A stretch of 64,000 bases of DNA from Polaromonas sp. (GTDB lineage Bacteria; Pseudomonadota; Gammaproteobacteria; Burkholderiales; Burkholderiaceae_C). Shown here piece after piece: positions 1 through 10,630 of the stretch. The position numbers and the translations under genes were made by a program. The stretch is taken from the NCBI GenBank assembly GCA_013297865.1, contig JAAFIP010000005.1, forward strand, positions 1 through 64,000. The letters run 5' to 3'. Position 1 is the first letter of the stretch. Every line of letters starts with the position of its first letter. The notes below the pieces were generated by a model. That model was not told where the DNA came from, did no database searches, and saw nothing but the letters and a program-made list of their open reading frames with translations.

Positions 1-947
<947 letters not shown>

Positions 948-959
948 TCAATAAATTTT

Positions 960-1826
960 TTAGACCGCTGCCGCACCAGCGACAATTTCGGACAACTCTT
1001 TGGTAATCGCTGCCTGACGGGTTTTGTTGTAGACCAACTTCAGCTCGCCAATCACACTGCCTGCGTTGTCGGTAGCCGACTTCATGGCCACCATGCGCGC
1101 TGATTGCTCAGACGCCATGTTCTCGGCAACTGCCTGGTACACCAGCGACTCCACATAGCGCACGAGCAGGTCGTCAATGACGGCCTGCGCATCCGGCTCG
1201 TAGATGTAGTCCCAGCCGTGCGCCGTTTTCTCGGCTTGCAGCTTCTCCTGCGAGAGGGGCAACAACTGCTCGACCACGGGCTCTTGCTTCATGGTGTTGA
1301 TGAACTTGGTGTAGCACAGGTGCACGGACTTGACTTCGCCTTTGGCATAAGCGTCCAGCAACACCTTGACGGGGCCAATGAGCTTGTCCAGATGCGGCTT
1401 GTCGCCCAGCTGGGTCGCATGGGCCACCACTTTGGCGCCCACACGGTTCAAGAAGCCCAGACCCTTGTTGCCAATGGCTACAGCCTGCACACTCATGCCT
1501 GCGGACTGGTTGGCACGCAGCGAATTCGTCACCGCACGCAGCACGTTGGTGTTCATGCCGCCGCACAAGCCTTTGTCGGTGGTAACCACGATGAAGCCTG
1601 CAGATTTTGCGTCATTCACTTGCATGAATGCGTGCGTGTATTCTGGGTTGGCTTGCCCGAGGTTGGCCGCCATGTTGCGGATTTTTTCGCTGTAGGGACG
1701 AGCAGCACGCATCCGCTCCTGCGCTTTGCGCATTTTGGATGCGGCCACCATCTCCATGGCCTTGGTGATCTTCTTGGTGTTTTCCACCGATTTGATCTTG
1801 CCGCGTATTTCCTTGCCTGCCGCCAT
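960..1826 (-). CDS. atpG: ATP synthase F1 subunit gamma
   Basis: Rotor subunit of F1; its N- and C-terminal helices form the coiled coil inside the alpha3beta3 ring. At 288 residues it has the usual bacterial length. The N-terminus ([24 protein letters not shown]) and C-terminus ([14 protein letters not shown]) are the conserved helical ends of the family. An AAGGAA Shine-Dalgarno precedes the ATG at 1826. It lies 29 bp after atpA and 33 bp before atpD. Confidence 0.98.
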   Translation of the reverse strand: MAAGKEIRGKIKSVENTKKITKAMEMVAASKMRKAQERMRAARPYSEKIRNMAANLGQANPEYTHAFMQVNDAKSAGFIVVTTDKGLCGGMNTNVLRAVTNSLRANQSAGMSVQAVAIGNKGLGFLNRVGAKVVAHATQLGDKPHLDKLIGPVKVLLDAYAKGEVKSVHLCYTKFINTMKQEPVVEQLLPLSQEKLQAEKTAHGWDYIYEPDAQAVIDDLLVRYVESLVYQAVAENMASEQSARMVAMKSATDNAGSVIGELKLVYNKTRQAAITKELSEIVAGAAAV

Positions 1827-1855
1827 AATATTTCCTTGTTAGGTAATCAGGAAAA

Positions 1856-3409
1856 TCAAGCGAAGGTTTTCTTAAACGCTGTCACTGCGGTGGTCAATTC
1901 AGCCTCGGCGTCCTTGTCCATCGCCTTGTCGGCTTCCAGCTTGGCCATCAGGGCAGCATGCTTGTCCTTGAGGTAGGCGTGCAGACCATGCTCAAACGGC
2001 AGAATCTTTTTCACGTCCACGTCGTCCATGAAACCCTTGTTCACGGCAAACAGTGTCGCACCCATGGTGCTGATCGACAGCGGGCTGTACTGGGCTTGCT
2101 TGAGCAGTTCGGTGACGCGTGCGCCACGGTCGAGCTGCTTGCGGGTAGCCTCGTCCAGATCGGAAGCAAACTGCGCAAACGCAGCCAACTCGCGGTACTG
2201 TGCCAGGTCGGTACGGATACCGCCAGACAGGTTCTTGATCAGCTTGGTCTGGGCGGCGCTACCTACGCGTGACACCGAGATACCGGCGTTAATGGCGGGG
2301 CGGATACCGGCGTTGAACAGGCTGGTTTCCAAAAAGATCTGGCCGTCGGTGATCGAGATCACGTTGGTAGGCACGAAGGCGGACACGTCACCGGCCTGGG
2401 TTTCGATGATCGGCAGTGCCGTCAGTGAGCCTGTCTTGCCTTTGACTGCGCCTTTGGTGAAAGCTTCCACATAGTCGGCATTCACGCGGGCTGCGCGCTC
2501 GAGCAGACGGCTGTGCAAATAGAACACGTCGCCAGGATAGGCTTCGCGGCCTGGTGGACGGCGCAGCAGCAAGGACACCTGGCGGTACGCCACGGCCTGC
2601 TTGGACAGATCGTCATACACGATCAGCGCGTCTTCACCGCGGTCGCGGAAGTACTCGCCCATGGTGCAGCCAGAGTAGGCAGACACGAACTGCATGGCGG
2701 CGGACTCAGACGCAGTAGCGGCTACGACGATGGTGTACTCCATCGCGCCGGCTTGCTCGAGTGCGCGCACCACGTTCTTCACGCTGGAGGCTTTTTGGCC
2801 GATAGCGACGTACACGCAGGTCACGCCCTGGCCTTTTTGGTTGATGATGGCGTCAATCGCCACAGCCGTTTTACCGGTCTGGCGGTCACCGATGATCAGC
2901 TCGCGCTGGCCGCGGCCTACGGGCACCATCGAGTCGATGGACTTGAGACCGGTTTGCAGGGGCTGGCTCACCGACTGACGGGCGATCACGCCAGGCGCAA
3001 CCTTTTCAATCACGTCGGTCATCTTGGCGTTGATCGGGCCTTTGCCGTCGATCGGCTGGCCCAGCGCGTTGACCACGCGGCCAATCAGCTCGGGGCCGAC
3101 GGGCACTTCCAGAATGCGGCCCGTGCACTTGACGGTCTGGCCTTCGGAGATGTGCTCATAGGCACCCAAAATCACGGCGCCTACAGAGTCGCGCTCCAGG
3201 TTCAGGGCCAGACCAAAGCTGGGCTGTCCGTCTGCATCGGCAGCGAACTCCAGCATTTCGCCCTGCATCACGTTGGACAGGCCGTGGATACGGCAGATAC
3301 CGTCGGTCACGGACACCACGGTGCCTTGGTTACGGATGTCGGCGGCGCCAGACAGGCCTTCGATACGGCTTTTCAGCAGTTCGGAAATTTCTGCGGGATT
3401 GAGTTGCAT
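1856..3409 (-). CDS. atpA: ATP synthase F1 subunit alpha
   Basis: Non-catalytic nucleotide-binding alpha subunit of F1. The 517 residues match family length. The P-loop GDRQTGKTA near residue 170 and the C-terminal helical domain are visible. The start [13 protein letters not shown] at 3409 follows AAGGAACGAGCC, a good ribosome-binding site. Part of the atp operon, between atpH and atpG. Confidence 0.98.
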   Translation of the reverse strand: MQLNPAEISELLKSRIEGLSGAADIRNQGTVVSVTDGICRIHGLSNVMQGEMLEFAADADGQPSFGLALNLERDSVGAVILGAYEHISEGQTVKCTGRILEVPVGPELIGRVVNALGQPIDGKGPINAKMTDVIEKVAPGVIARQSVSQPLQTGLKSIDSMVPVGRGQRELIIGDRQTGKTAVAIDAIINQKGQGVTCVYVAIGQKASSVKNVVRALEQAGAMEYTIVVAATASESAAMQFVSAYSGCTMGEYFRDRGEDALIVYDDLSKQAVAYRQVSLLLRRPPGREAYPGDVFYLHSRLLERAARVNADYVEAFTKGAVKGKTGSLTALPIIETQAGDVSAFVPTNVISITDGQIFLETSLFNAGIRPAINAGISVSRVGSAAQTKLIKNLSGGIRTDLAQYRELAAFAQFASDLDEATRKQLDRGARVTELLKQAQYSPLSISTMGATLFAVNKGFMDDVDVKKILPFEHGLHAYLKDKHAALMAKLEADKAMDKDAEAELTTAVTAFKKTFA

Positions 3410-3462
3410 GGCTCGTTCCTTCTTTCGTTAATGTTGCTCTGAATAGCTCTGCTCGCTCAGGG

Positions 3463-3993
3463 TTAAGCGGTCAGAGCAACTTTCATTTGTTCCAGTCGGG
3501 CTTTGACCGAGGTATCAAGCACCTCGTCACCCACCACTACGCGAATACCACCGATAAGCTCGGGCTGCAGTGCAACAGTGACGTTGAGCTTGCGGCCAAA
3601 GCGCTTTTCCAGCAGTGCACAGACATCGGCCAGCGCTGCACCGTCGATGGCGAATGCACTGTAGACGGTGGCATCCGAGGTGCCGCTTTGCGCGTTTTTC
3701 AACGCACGAAACTGCGCCGCGATCTCGGGCAGCGCGTTGACGCGGCCGTTGTCGATGACGGTCTCAAGGAAGTTCTTGCCCTGCGCTGGCAAAGTGACCT
3801 TGGCCACCGAAGTCAGCAGGTCAAATACCTGGGCAGGGCTGGCGTTGGGGTTGCCTGCAAACTGCTGCAGCTGCGCGTTGTCAGCGACAGCGGCAACGGC
3901 ATCCAGCCAGCCAGCCGTGCCAGCCAGGTCGGACTGGGCGGCCTTGAACAGCGCTTCGGCGTAAGGGCGGGCGATAGTGGCGAGTTCGGCCAT
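3463..3993 (-). CDS. atpH: ATP synthase F1 subunit delta
   Basis: Peripheral-stalk subunit joining F1 to the b-subunit dimer. The 176-residue protein begins [16 protein letters not shown], the typical OSCP/delta N-terminus, and ends in the conserved [22 protein letters not shown] block. The gap to atpF is 9 bp, so the two genes are probably translationally coupled. Confidence 0.97.
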   Translation of the reverse strand: MAELATIARPYAEALFKAAQSDLAGTAGWLDAVAAVADNAQLQQFAGNPNASPAQVFDLLTSVAKVTLPAQGKNFLETVIDNGRVNALPEIAAQFRALKNAQSGTSDATVYSAFAIDGAALADVCALLEKRFGRKLNVTVALQPELIGGIRVVVGDEVLDTSVKARLEQMKVALTA

Positions 3994-4002
3994 GGCGTGT
4001 CC

Positions 4003-4473
4003 TTACAGCTCAGCCTTGAGGCGGCCCAGCAAGTCAGCATGCACACCGGCATTGACTTCCTTGCGCAGGATCTGCTCTGCGCCTTTGACGGCCAGGGCAG
4101 CAACTTGCTCGCGCAGGGTTTCACGGGCCTTGATGGTCTGCTGGTCAGCGTCAGCCTTGGCGGCGGCGATGATCTTGTTACCTTCTTCGGTGGCTTTGGC
4201 TTTGGCCTCTTCCACGATAGCCTGGGCACGGCGCTCGGCGTCAGCCAGGCGCGAAGCAGTCTCCTGGCGGGTCTTGGCCAGCTCGTCTTCTACGCGCTTG
4301 TTGGCAGCAGACAGGTCGGCCTTGGCCTTGTCGGCGGCGGCCAGGCCGTCGGCGATTTTGGCGGCGCGCTCGTCCAGCGCCTTGGCGATGGGAGGCCAGA
4401 CGAATTTCATCGTGAACCAGACCAGGATCAGGAACACGATCAACTGAATGATCAGGGTGGCGTTAATGTTCAC
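4003..4473 (-). CDS. atpF: ATP synthase F0 subunit b
   Basis: Peripheral-stalk subunit of 156 residues: one N-terminal membrane helix (about residues 5-27, [20 protein letters not shown]) followed by a long charged Ala/Glu/Lys-rich helix that dimerises. The start codon is GTG at 4473, about 8 bp after AAGGA. No in-frame ATG lies nearby at the conserved N-terminus, so I accept the GTG start. Confidence 0.96.
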   Translation of the reverse strand: MNINATLIIQLIVFLILVWFTMKFVWPPIAKALDERAAKIADGLAAADKAKADLSAANKRVEDELAKTRQETASRLADAERRAQAIVEEAKAKATEEGNKIIAAAKADADQQTIKARETLREQVAALAVKGAEQILRKEVNAGVHADLLGRLKAEL

Positions 4474-4552
4474 GTCAACATCCTTAATGGGTGATGTGGA
4501 TGGCAGGCTGATGGGCTATGCGCCCGGCAGCCTGCGTTCACAGAGACGGAAA

Positions 4553-4849
<297 letters not shown>

Positions 4850-4913
4850 TTACAAAAAAACTAACGAGAACTCAAAAATCCAACTCTTGACGATGTGCCG
4901 CTAAATCTGCGAT

Positions 4914-5774
4914 TTAGTGCGCATCATGTGCCTGGCCGATGTACACGAGCGTCAGCATCATGAACACAAAAGCCTGCAACACAATGATCAGGATGTGGAA
5001 AATAGACCATGCAGCGCCTGCAATGATGTGCAGCGCAGCCAAGCCAAGGCCAGTGGCAGACAAAGTCCAGCCACCACCTAGCAAAGCGATCAACATGAAT
5101 ATCAATTCGCCCGCATACATGTTGCCGAACAACCGCATGCCGTGCGAGACTGTTTTGGCAACGAATTCGATGATCTGCATGGCAAAGTTGGGCAGCCACA
5201 GCAGGGGGTGTGAGCCAAACGGCGCACTGAACAGCTCGTGGATCCAGCCGCCCACACCTTTGATCTTGACGTTGTAGACCAGGCAGACAATCAGCACGCC
5301 CAGGGACAGGGCCATGGTGATCGACAGGTCAGCAGTGGGCACTACGCGCATGTAGGCGTGGTGCGGGTCGTGGCCCATGGCGCCATAGATGCGCTCCCAG
5401 ATCCAGGGCAGCAGGTCGACTGGCAGCATGTCCATGGCGTTGAGCAGGAAAATCCAGACAAACACGGTCAGGGCCAAAGGCGCAACCAGCTTGCGGCTGT
5501 TGGCATTGTGCACAATGCCCTTGGCCTGCGCGTCCACCATCTCTACCAACATTTCTACCGCAGCCTGAAAACGGCCAGGCACACCGGCGGTGGCTTTGCT
5601 GGCGGCTTTCCACAGCAGAAAACAGCCGATCACGCCCAGCAGGGTGCTCCAGAAAATGGAGTCGATGTTGAAGACGGTGAAGTCCACAACGCTGGTCTGC
5701 GCCTTGTTCTGCCAGTGCGTCAGGTGGTGAACAATGTATTCACCGGATGTAGGGCCTTGTTCAGAAGCTGCCAT
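4914..5774 (-). CDS. atpB: ATP synthase F0 subunit a
   Basis: Membrane stator subunit that carries the proton half-channels. The 286 residues hold five to six hydrophobic helices; the essential arginine sits in SHGMRLFGNMYAGE near residue 210. It follows atpI by 26 bp and precedes atpE by about 90 bp. Confidence 0.97.
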   Translation of the reverse strand: MAASEQGPTSGEYIVHHLTHWQNKAQTSVVDFTVFNIDSIFWSTLLGVIGCFLLWKAASKATAGVPGRFQAAVEMLVEMVDAQAKGIVHNANSRKLVAPLALTVFVWIFLLNAMDMLPVDLLPWIWERIYGAMGHDPHHAYMRVVPTADLSITMALSLGVLIVCLVYNVKIKGVGGWIHELFSAPFGSHPLLWLPNFAMQIIEFVAKTVSHGMRLFGNMYAGELIFMLIALLGGGWTLSATGLGLAALHIIAGAAWSIFHILIIVLQAFVFMMLTLVYIGQAHDAH

Positions 5775-5800
5775 CTTGTTGTTACCTAATTCAAGTCACA

Positions 5801-6286
5801 TTAATTTTTAACTACCGCGGGTTTCGGCTTGTAAATCGCCGCCACCCAATAAACTTTCATGGTCAACACCAAACCCACCAGCAGCGCCAGCCAACTGAGG
5901 CCGGGGATAAGCTGGGGCGCAGCAAAAAACATTGCTACGCTCAGGCCGATTTTGACCATCTCCCACACCATAAAGCCCATTGCTGCGCTCAAGGCATTCA
6001 TGCTCGACATGGGTGACATGATGCCCCTGGCGAGTACTGCCGCCGGGATAATCACCGTCAGCGCGCCGTAGCCTGCTGACATCGTCACACCGAGATCACC
6101 GCTGGCCAGCCACGCGCCCAGCGCAATGACCACCCCCGCAATGATCTGCCATCCAATCACACGCCAGGGAGAGACTGACGGGGATTTCTCGCGCAGTGCA
6201 CGGGCTTCTTCAGCCGTCCACTGCTTGAAAACAGGATCTTTTGCCTCATCATCTTCCTGAGGTAGCGCAGCGGGCATCTTATTCAT
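5801..6286 (-). CDS. atpI: ATP synthase subunit I (AtpI-like)
   Basis: Non-essential assembly factor often encoded first in atp operons; thought to help c-ring assembly or Mg2+ supply. It is a 161-residue protein with a charged N-terminal tail (about 40 residues) and four predicted membrane helices (VIGWQIIAGVVIALGAWLA onward). First gene of the operon; a promoter is visible 50-75 bp upstream. The family assignment rests on position and topology more than on a motif. Confidence 0.85.
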   Translation of the reverse strand: MNKMPAALPQEDDEAKDPVFKQWTAEEARALREKSPSVSPWRVIGWQIIAGVVIALGAWLASGDLGVTMSAGYGALTVIIPAAVLARGIMSPMSSMNALSAAMGFMVWEMVKIGLSVAMFFAAPQLIPGLSWLALLVGLVLTMKVYWVAAIYKPKPAVVKN

Positions 6287-6334
6287 GCAAAGTTACACCA
6301 CAGTTACAAGCAGACAAATTTAGCAAAGCCCCTG

Positions 6335-6362
6335 ATTATACGTAGAAACCCCCTGCTGTCGA
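6335..6362 (-). promoter_or_regulatory. Putative sigma70 promoter of the atp operon
   Basis: On the minus strand a perfect -10 TATAAT (6340-6335) lies 16 bp after TCGACA (6362-6357), a five-of-six match to TTGACA. Transcription would start near 6328, giving a leader of about 40 nt before atpI. It is the only strong promoter-like pair in the 195-bp atpI/copD-like gap. Confidence 0.6.
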
Positions 6363-6481
6363 CAAAATCACAAAAACCTCTTGCATTGTGTAGCGGTATC
6401 CAGGGGATTGACAACGCGCCACAATGCGGGGGGCTGCGCGCGCAGCCCAGAGCCGAAACCTGAACTTGCAAAGAACACCTT

Positions 6482-6952
6482 ATGTACGACATCGCCAAAC
6501 TGCTTCACCTTATTAGCGCCATCGTCTGGATGGGCGGCATGACCTTCATGCTCTATGCGCTGCGCCCTGCCCTGCTGGCACAGCTGGATGCGCAGCAGCG
6601 CGCACGGCTGATGGAGCAGGTGTGGCAACGGTTTTTTGCTATGGTGGCAGTAGCAGTGGTGGTGCTGTTTGCCACCGGGACCCATCTGTACACCGCCACC
6701 TTCCGGGCCGCCAAGGCTGCTGGCGCAGCGGGCGGCGTGCCGCTGGGCTGGAACCTGATGCTGGTGATCGGCATGCTGATGATTTTGGTGTTTGGGCACA
6801 TTTATTTTGCGGGTTTTCGCAAATTCAGGCGGGCTGTGGCTGCGGCTGAGTGGCCGGTAGCTGGCAAAGCAGCGGGTTTGATCCATAAGCTGGTGGTGGT
6901 CAACTTTGTGCTGGGCTGGCTGGCCATCGTGGCGGTGCGCCTGGTGCGCTGA
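6482..6952 (+). CDS. CopD-like integral membrane protein
   Basis: A 156-residue protein with four predicted membrane helices: about residues 7-29, 54-73, 92-113 and 134-154. The first helix has His and Trp residues (LLHLISAIVWMGGM), the pattern of the CopD/YebZ-like or DUF2269-type proteins that may bind haem or copper. It starts 5 bp after the AACACCTT tract and is divergent from atpI. The function is not demonstrable from sequence; a role in metal or haem handling is inference. Confidence 0.65.
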   Translation: MYDIAKLLHLISAIVWMGGMTFMLYALRPALLAQLDAQQRARLMEQVWQRFFAMVAVAVVVLFATGTHLYTATFRAAKAAGAAGGVPLGWNLMLVIGMLMILVFGHIYFAGFRKFRRAVAAAEWPVAGKAAGLIHKLVVVNFVLGWLAIVAVRLVR

Positions 6953-6953
6953 C

Positions 6954-6986
6954 CTGGCAGCTTGGCAGCTTGGCAGCTTGGCAGCA
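6954..6986. repeat. Short tandem repeat, 8-bp unit
   Basis: About four copies of CTTGGCAG directly after the stop codon of the CopD-like gene. Likely slippage-generated; no coding role is seen. Confidence 0.8.
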
Positions 6987-7016
6987 CCTTTTTACGGTAT
7001 TTATATTATCAAAACC

Positions 7017-8162
7017 ATGCCCAGACCAATAGAATATCGCGGGAGCAGCTATTATTTACATAGCAAACTGACTCTCCTGAGCTGCATTTTCCTGCTTACC
7101 TTCCTGTTTGGATGCGCCAACGTGAACGCCCAGTACAACCCCGCCAAGTCCCACCACACGCCCGAAGGCTTTAAAAACAACTACAGCGACAACGTAACCA
7201 AGCCGGGCAGCGATTTTCTGCGCTGGCAGTATGAGCGCGCCAAGGCGGGCCTGCCCAAGCCGCCCGAGAAGGCCACGGCCACCGTGACGGCCGACCTGGC
7301 CTTCATCCAGGCCAATGCCAAGCCCGCCGCCATGCAGCCCGCCATCACCTGGGTGGGCCATGCCAGCATGCTGGTGCAGGCCGGTGGCCTGAATGTGCTG
7401 ACCGATCCGGTGTTTTCCGAGCGCGCCTCGCCGGTGCAGTTTGTCGGCCCCAAGCGCGCCCAGCCGCCGGGCCTGTCGATTGCCCAGCTGCCACCGATTG
7501 ACGTGGTGCTGATATCGCACAACCACTATGACCATTTGGACAAGGATTCGGTGCTGGCCCTGTCAAATATCGCGGGAGCAGCTACACTTTTTATAGTACC
7601 ACTGGGGGTGAAAGCCTGGTTTGAATCGCTGGGCATCCGCAATGTCAAAGAGCTGGACTGGTGGGACAGCACGCTGGTCAAGGGCGTGGAATTTCACTTC
7701 ACGCCCGTGCAGCACTGGTCCGCGCGCGGCCTGGGTGACCGCAGGCAGACCCTGTGGGGCGGCTGGGCGGTATTTGCGCCAGATTTTCACTGGTATTTCA
7801 GCGGCGACACCGGCTACAGCAAGGACTTTGCGGACACCCAGCAGCGCTTTGGCCCGCGCCAGACTGCGGCGCTGGGCGGCGGGTTTGACATTGCCTTGAT
7901 CGCCGTGGGCGCCTATGAGCCGCGCTGGTTCATGAAGGAGCAGCACGTCAACCCGGCCGAGGCGGTGCAGATTCACCAGGACCTCAAGGCCAAACGCAGC
8001 GTGGGCGTGCACTGGGGCACCTTCGAGCTGACCGACGAGCCGCTGGACCAGCCGCCCAAAGACCTGGCCGCCGCGCTGCAGGCCACAGGATTGACGGAGA
8101 ACGACTTTTTCCTCATGGCGGTGGGCGAAACACGCAAGCTGCCCGCGCGCAAAGCGCCTTGA
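7017..8162 (+). CDS. Metallo-beta-lactamase-fold hydrolase lipoprotein
   Basis: A 381-residue protein of the metallo-beta-lactamase superfamily, closest in layout to the UlaG/NAPE-PLD-like branch: TWVGHASMLVQ near residue 112, the metal-binding SHNHYDHLD block near residue 164, SGDTGYS and a late GVHWGTFELTDEP. An N-terminal hydrophobic stretch ending LTFLFGC is a plausible lipobox, so periplasmic anchoring is inferred. The only in-frame ATG near the 5' end is at 7017, and residues 4-14 are encoded by dispersed repeat R1. A second R1 copy lies inside the gene (residues about 183-193) without breaking the frame. The substrate is unknown. Confidence 0.8.
   Translation: MPRPIEYRGSSYYLHSKLTLLSCIFLLTFLFGCANVNAQYNPAKSHHTPEGFKNNYSDNVTKPGSDFLRWQYERAKAGLPKPPEKATATVTADLAFIQANAKPAAMQPAITWVGHASMLVQAGGLNVLTDPVFSERASPVQFVGPKRAQPPGLSIAQLPPIDVVLISHNHYDHLDKDSVLALSNIAGAATLFIVPLGVKAWFESLGIRNVKELDWWDSTLVKGVEFHFTPVQHWSARGLGDRRQTLWGGWAVFAPDFHWYFSGDTGYSKDFADTQQRFGPRQTAALGGGFDIALIAVGAYEPRWFMKEQHVNPAEAVQIHQDLKAKRSVGVHWGTFELTDEPLDQPPKDLAAALQATGLTENDFFLMAVGETRKLPARKAP
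7026..7058 (-). repeat. Dispersed repeat R1, copy 1 (5' end of hydrolase gene)
   Basis: Reverse-oriented copy of the R1 core (GCTGCTCCCGCGATATTC on the minus strand). It overlaps codons 4-14 of the metallo-hydrolase ORF. Confidence 0.85.
7564..7597 (-). repeat. Dispersed repeat R1, copy 2 (inside hydrolase gene)
   Basis: AATATCGCGGGAGCAGCTA followed by a short A/T tail, in frame inside the metallo-hydrolase, encoding SNIAGAATLF between the metal-binding block and the next conserved segment. Confidence 0.85.
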
Positions 8163-8188
8163 ACCGACCTGCTTGATATTCATTAGCT

Positions 8189-8267
8189 ACTTATTTGATA
8201 GCTGCTCCCGCGATATTCTATTGGCCTGGAGCCCTATTTCCTTGATAAAACGCTGTTTTCACAGCGC
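8189..8267 (+). repeat. Dispersed repeat R1, copy 3
   Basis: Intergenic copy with core GCTGCTCCCGCGATATTC and a distal arm with AAAACGC and GTTTTCA, which is also present in copy 5. It lies between the hydrolase and the transaminase. Confidence 0.85.
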
Positions 8268-8273
8268 TTTACA

Positions 8274-9191
8274 ATGCTTGTGATGCACACAACCGCCCTC
8301 CCCAACCACCCCTGCTATCTCAACGGCGAATACACCCCGCTCAACGAAGCCAAGGTCAGCGTGCTGGACCGTGGCTTTATCTTTGGCGATGGGGTGTATG
8401 AAGTGGTGCCGGTCTATGCGGGCCGCCCTTTTCGCTTTGACCAGCATATGGCGCGGCTGGAGCGCTCGCTGGCGGAGATGCGCATCCCTAACCCGCATTC
8501 GCGCGAGGCCTGGCTGCAGATTGCGATGACGCTGGTGGCGCACTATCCCTCTGGTAGCGCCACCGCGCCAGCCGACCATATCGTGTATTTTCAGGTCACC
8601 CGCGGCGTAGCCCTGCGCGACCATGTCATGCCCAAGAACATCACGCCCACGGTGTTTGGCATGTGCAGCCAGCTCAAACCTGCCAGCGCCGCCCAGCGCG
8701 CCGAGGGCGTGGCCTGCGTGACGGCAGACGACTTTCGCTGGCAGAAAGCCCATATCAAATCCACCAGCCTGCTGGGCTCCGTAATGTCGCGGCAGATCAG
8801 CGCGGACGCAGATGCCATGGAAACCATCATGTTTCGTGGCGACTGGCTTAGCGAGGCGGCGGCGTCCAATGTATGGATTGTCAAAAACGGCCAGGTTTTC
8901 GGCCCGCCCAAAGACCACCTGGTGCTCGAAGGCATCCGCTATGGCCTGATTGAAGAGCTGTGCCAGGCCAGCGGTGTACCCTTTTATTTGCGGCGTGTCG
9001 GCCGCGAGGAAGTGCTCACTTGCGACGAGCTGATGCTCTCGTCTGCCACCAAGGAAGTGCTGCCAGTCACCCAGCTGGACGGCCAGCGCGTAGGCTCGGG
9101 CCAGCCCGGCCCGGTCTACCAAAAGCTCTACGCCGCCTACCAGGCCGCCAAGGCCGCCAGCCCTGCGGCCGCAGTATTGCAACCCCTTTAG
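8274..9191 (+). CDS. dat: D-amino-acid transaminase (class IV aminotransferase)
   Basis: PLP-dependent fold-type IV aminotransferase of 305 residues, related to D-alanine and branched-chain transaminases. Visible motifs are LDRGFIFGDGVYE (about residues 30-42), HIKSTSLLGSVM with the likely PLP lysine, and EAAASNVWIVKNG. It would interconvert D-amino acids and 2-oxo acids, for example D-Ala plus 2-oxoglutarate. ATGs at 8274 and 8283 are both possible and neither has a clear Shine-Dalgarno. It is followed closely by the YbeD-like gene. Confidence 0.88.
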   Translation: MLVMHTTALPNHPCYLNGEYTPLNEAKVSVLDRGFIFGDGVYEVVPVYAGRPFRFDQHMARLERSLAEMRIPNPHSREAWLQIAMTLVAHYPSGSATAPADHIVYFQVTRGVALRDHVMPKNITPTVFGMCSQLKPASAAQRAEGVACVTADDFRWQKAHIKSTSLLGSVMSRQISADADAMETIMFRGDWLSEAAASNVWIVKNGQVFGPPKDHLVLEGIRYGLIEELCQASGVPFYLRRVGREEVLTCDELMLSSATKEVLPVTQLDGQRVGSGQPGPVYQKLYAAYQAAKAASPAAAVLQPL

Positions 9192-9206
9192 CCCGCACCC
9201 CACGCC

Positions 9207-9479
9207 ATGGACATCCCCAAAGACCAATCCCTGATTGAGTACCCCTCCCAGTTCCCCATCAAAGTCATGGGCGAAAAAGTCGACGGCCTGGTCGGCGCAC
9301 TCACCCACATCGCCCACCAGTTTGACCCTACGTTCGACGCCAGCACGGTGGAGCTGCGCGAGAGCAGTGGCGGCAAATACCTGGGCGTCACCCTCACCAT
9401 CACCGCCACCAGCCGCGAACAGCTTGACGAGATCTACCGCACACTGAGCACGCACCCGATGGTGAAAGTGGTGCTGTAA
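9207..9479 (+). CDS. YbeD/DUF493 family protein
   Basis: A 90-residue protein with the DUF493 layout: [11 protein letters not shown] at the N-terminus and the helix-strand pattern of a ferredoxin-like fold ending MVKVVL. In many proteobacteria this gene precedes lipB, as here (16-bp gap). A regulatory role linked to lipoate metabolism has been proposed but is not established. Confidence 0.85.
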   Translation: MDIPKDQSLIEYPSQFPIKVMGEKVDGLVGALTHIAHQFDPTFDASTVELRESSGGKYLGVTLTITATSREQLDEIYRTLSTHPMVKVVL

Positions 9480-9495
9480 GCCCCCGCGCGCTTGT

Positions 9496-10275
9496 ATGGA
9501 CACCCATTTCCTCGGCCGCGTTGACTACCTGCCCACCTACGAGGCGATGCAGGCGTTTACGGCATCGCGCAGCCACGCCCATACCCATGATATCGGCTTG
9601 CAAGCCAATGAAATATCGCGGGACCAGCTATGGATTTGTGAGCATCCACCAATCTTCACCCTGGGCCTGGCGGGCAAGGCAGACCATCTGCTGCTGCCTG
9701 GCGACATCCCCGTGGTGCAGACCAACCGCGGCGGGCAAGTGACCTACCACGGGCCGGGGCAGGTGGTGGCGTATCCGCTGATCGACCTGAAGGCGGCGGG
9801 CTACTATGTGAAGGAATATGTCTTCAAGATCGAGGAGGCCGTGATCAAAACCCTGGCCGCGTTCCAGATCACAGGCCACCGCGTGCGCGGCGCGCCAGGC
9901 ATCTATGTGCGCACCGACGATCCGTTTGCGCATGCCGCTTTGGGCCTGACGGAGGCCGATTTGCTGGCTGCGGGCAGCGACAGTTCATCAGGTGATAAAG
10001 ATGATCTGACCCCAATTAAAAATGATAAAGATGATCTGACCCCAATTAAAAATGTAGGCAAGGTGGCGGCGCTGGGCATCAAGGTGAGCCGGCATTTCAG
10101 CTACCACGGTGTGGCGCTGAATGTGGCGATGGATCTGGAGCCGTTTGGCCGCATCAACCCCTGTGGCTACGCAGGGCTGCGCACGGTGGACATGGCTACG
10201 CTGGGGGTGCATGCCAGCTGGGACGAGGTGGCCCAGGTGTTTGCGCGCAAGCTGGCTGCTTATCTGGCACCTTGA
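9496..10275 (+). CDS. lipB: Octanoyl-[ACP]:protein octanoyltransferase
   Basis: Transfers octanoyl groups from ACP to lipoyl domains, the first step of de novo lipoylation. [12 protein letters not shown] (about residue 77), the acyl-thioester cysteine in [14 protein letters not shown], and the catalytic lysine in [13 protein letters not shown] are all present. At 259 residues it is longer than E. coli LipB. Just before the catalytic lysine sits an extra segment (about residues 140-186) that includes two exact tandem copies of [11 protein letters not shown] further stretch (9611-9633) matches dispersed repeat R1. The core looks intact, so the enzyme is probably active. Confidence 0.95.
   Translation: MDTHFLGRVDYLPTYEAMQAFTASRSHAHTHDIGLQANEISRDQLWICEHPPIFTLGLAGKADHLLLPGDIPVVQTNRGGQVTYHGPGQVVAYPLIDLKAAGYYVKEYVFKIEEAVIKTLAAFQITGHRVRGAPGIYVRTDDPFAHAALGLTEADLLAAGSDSSSGDKDDLTPIKNDKDDLTPIKNVGKVAALGIKVSRHFSYHGVALNVAMDLEPFGRINPCGYAGLRTVDMATLGVHASWDEVAQVFARKLAAYLAP
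9611..9633 (-). repeat. Dispersed repeat R1, copy 4 (short match within lipB)
   Basis: AATATCGCGGGACCAGCTA is identical to the variant core of copy 10. It encodes ISRDQLW in the lipB segment before CEHPP. Only the core is present. Confidence 0.6.
9994..10053 (+). repeat. In-frame 30-bp tandem duplication inside lipB
   Basis: Two exact head-to-tail 30-bp units (9994-10023 and 10024-10053), each encoding [10 protein letters not shown]. The unit contains GATCTGACCCCAATTAAA, an AT-richer motif unlike the surrounding GC-rich codons. Because 30 is divisible by three the frame is kept. Confidence 0.98.
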
Positions 10276-10630
10276 TTGATCTTGCGTCTGGATCTCGTCT
10301 TTTGAGGTGGGGCCGAGATATTGGGCCAGAGCAGCACCGCTCTACCCCACTGCCTCATCTGCCTTGCATTTGCATATGAAGGCCGCGTTTCCTGGTTTAA
10401 TTTTCTGTTGGATGAAGTAAGTCTTCTGCACGCCGCGTGCGGCCCGGTGGCCTTGCATCCGCACGCCTATAGCCCAGTGCACGCGGGCTCTGCGCGCTTT
10501 CCCAGGCCTACCAGCGCATACGTGCCCTGTCATGTTTGCACAAGCTTTTTACGCCCCCGGACATTTTGAAGCAGCTTGGCCCAGGCATGCCAAATACACT
10601 GAAAGCCTTGTTTCAAAAGGGCTTGATGCT
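10276..10630. other. Intergenic region without recognised gene
   Basis: 355 bp between lipB and the DUF481 gene. I see no credible ORF or RNA. Near its end AAGCC and GGCTT form a small hairpin just before the DUF481 start, which could modulate translation. No convincing promoter pair was found. Confidence 0.5.

Noticed and set aside
6408-6413. TTGACA as a -35 box for the CopD-like gene
   Set aside because: No acceptable -10 hexamer occurs 15-19 bp downstream.
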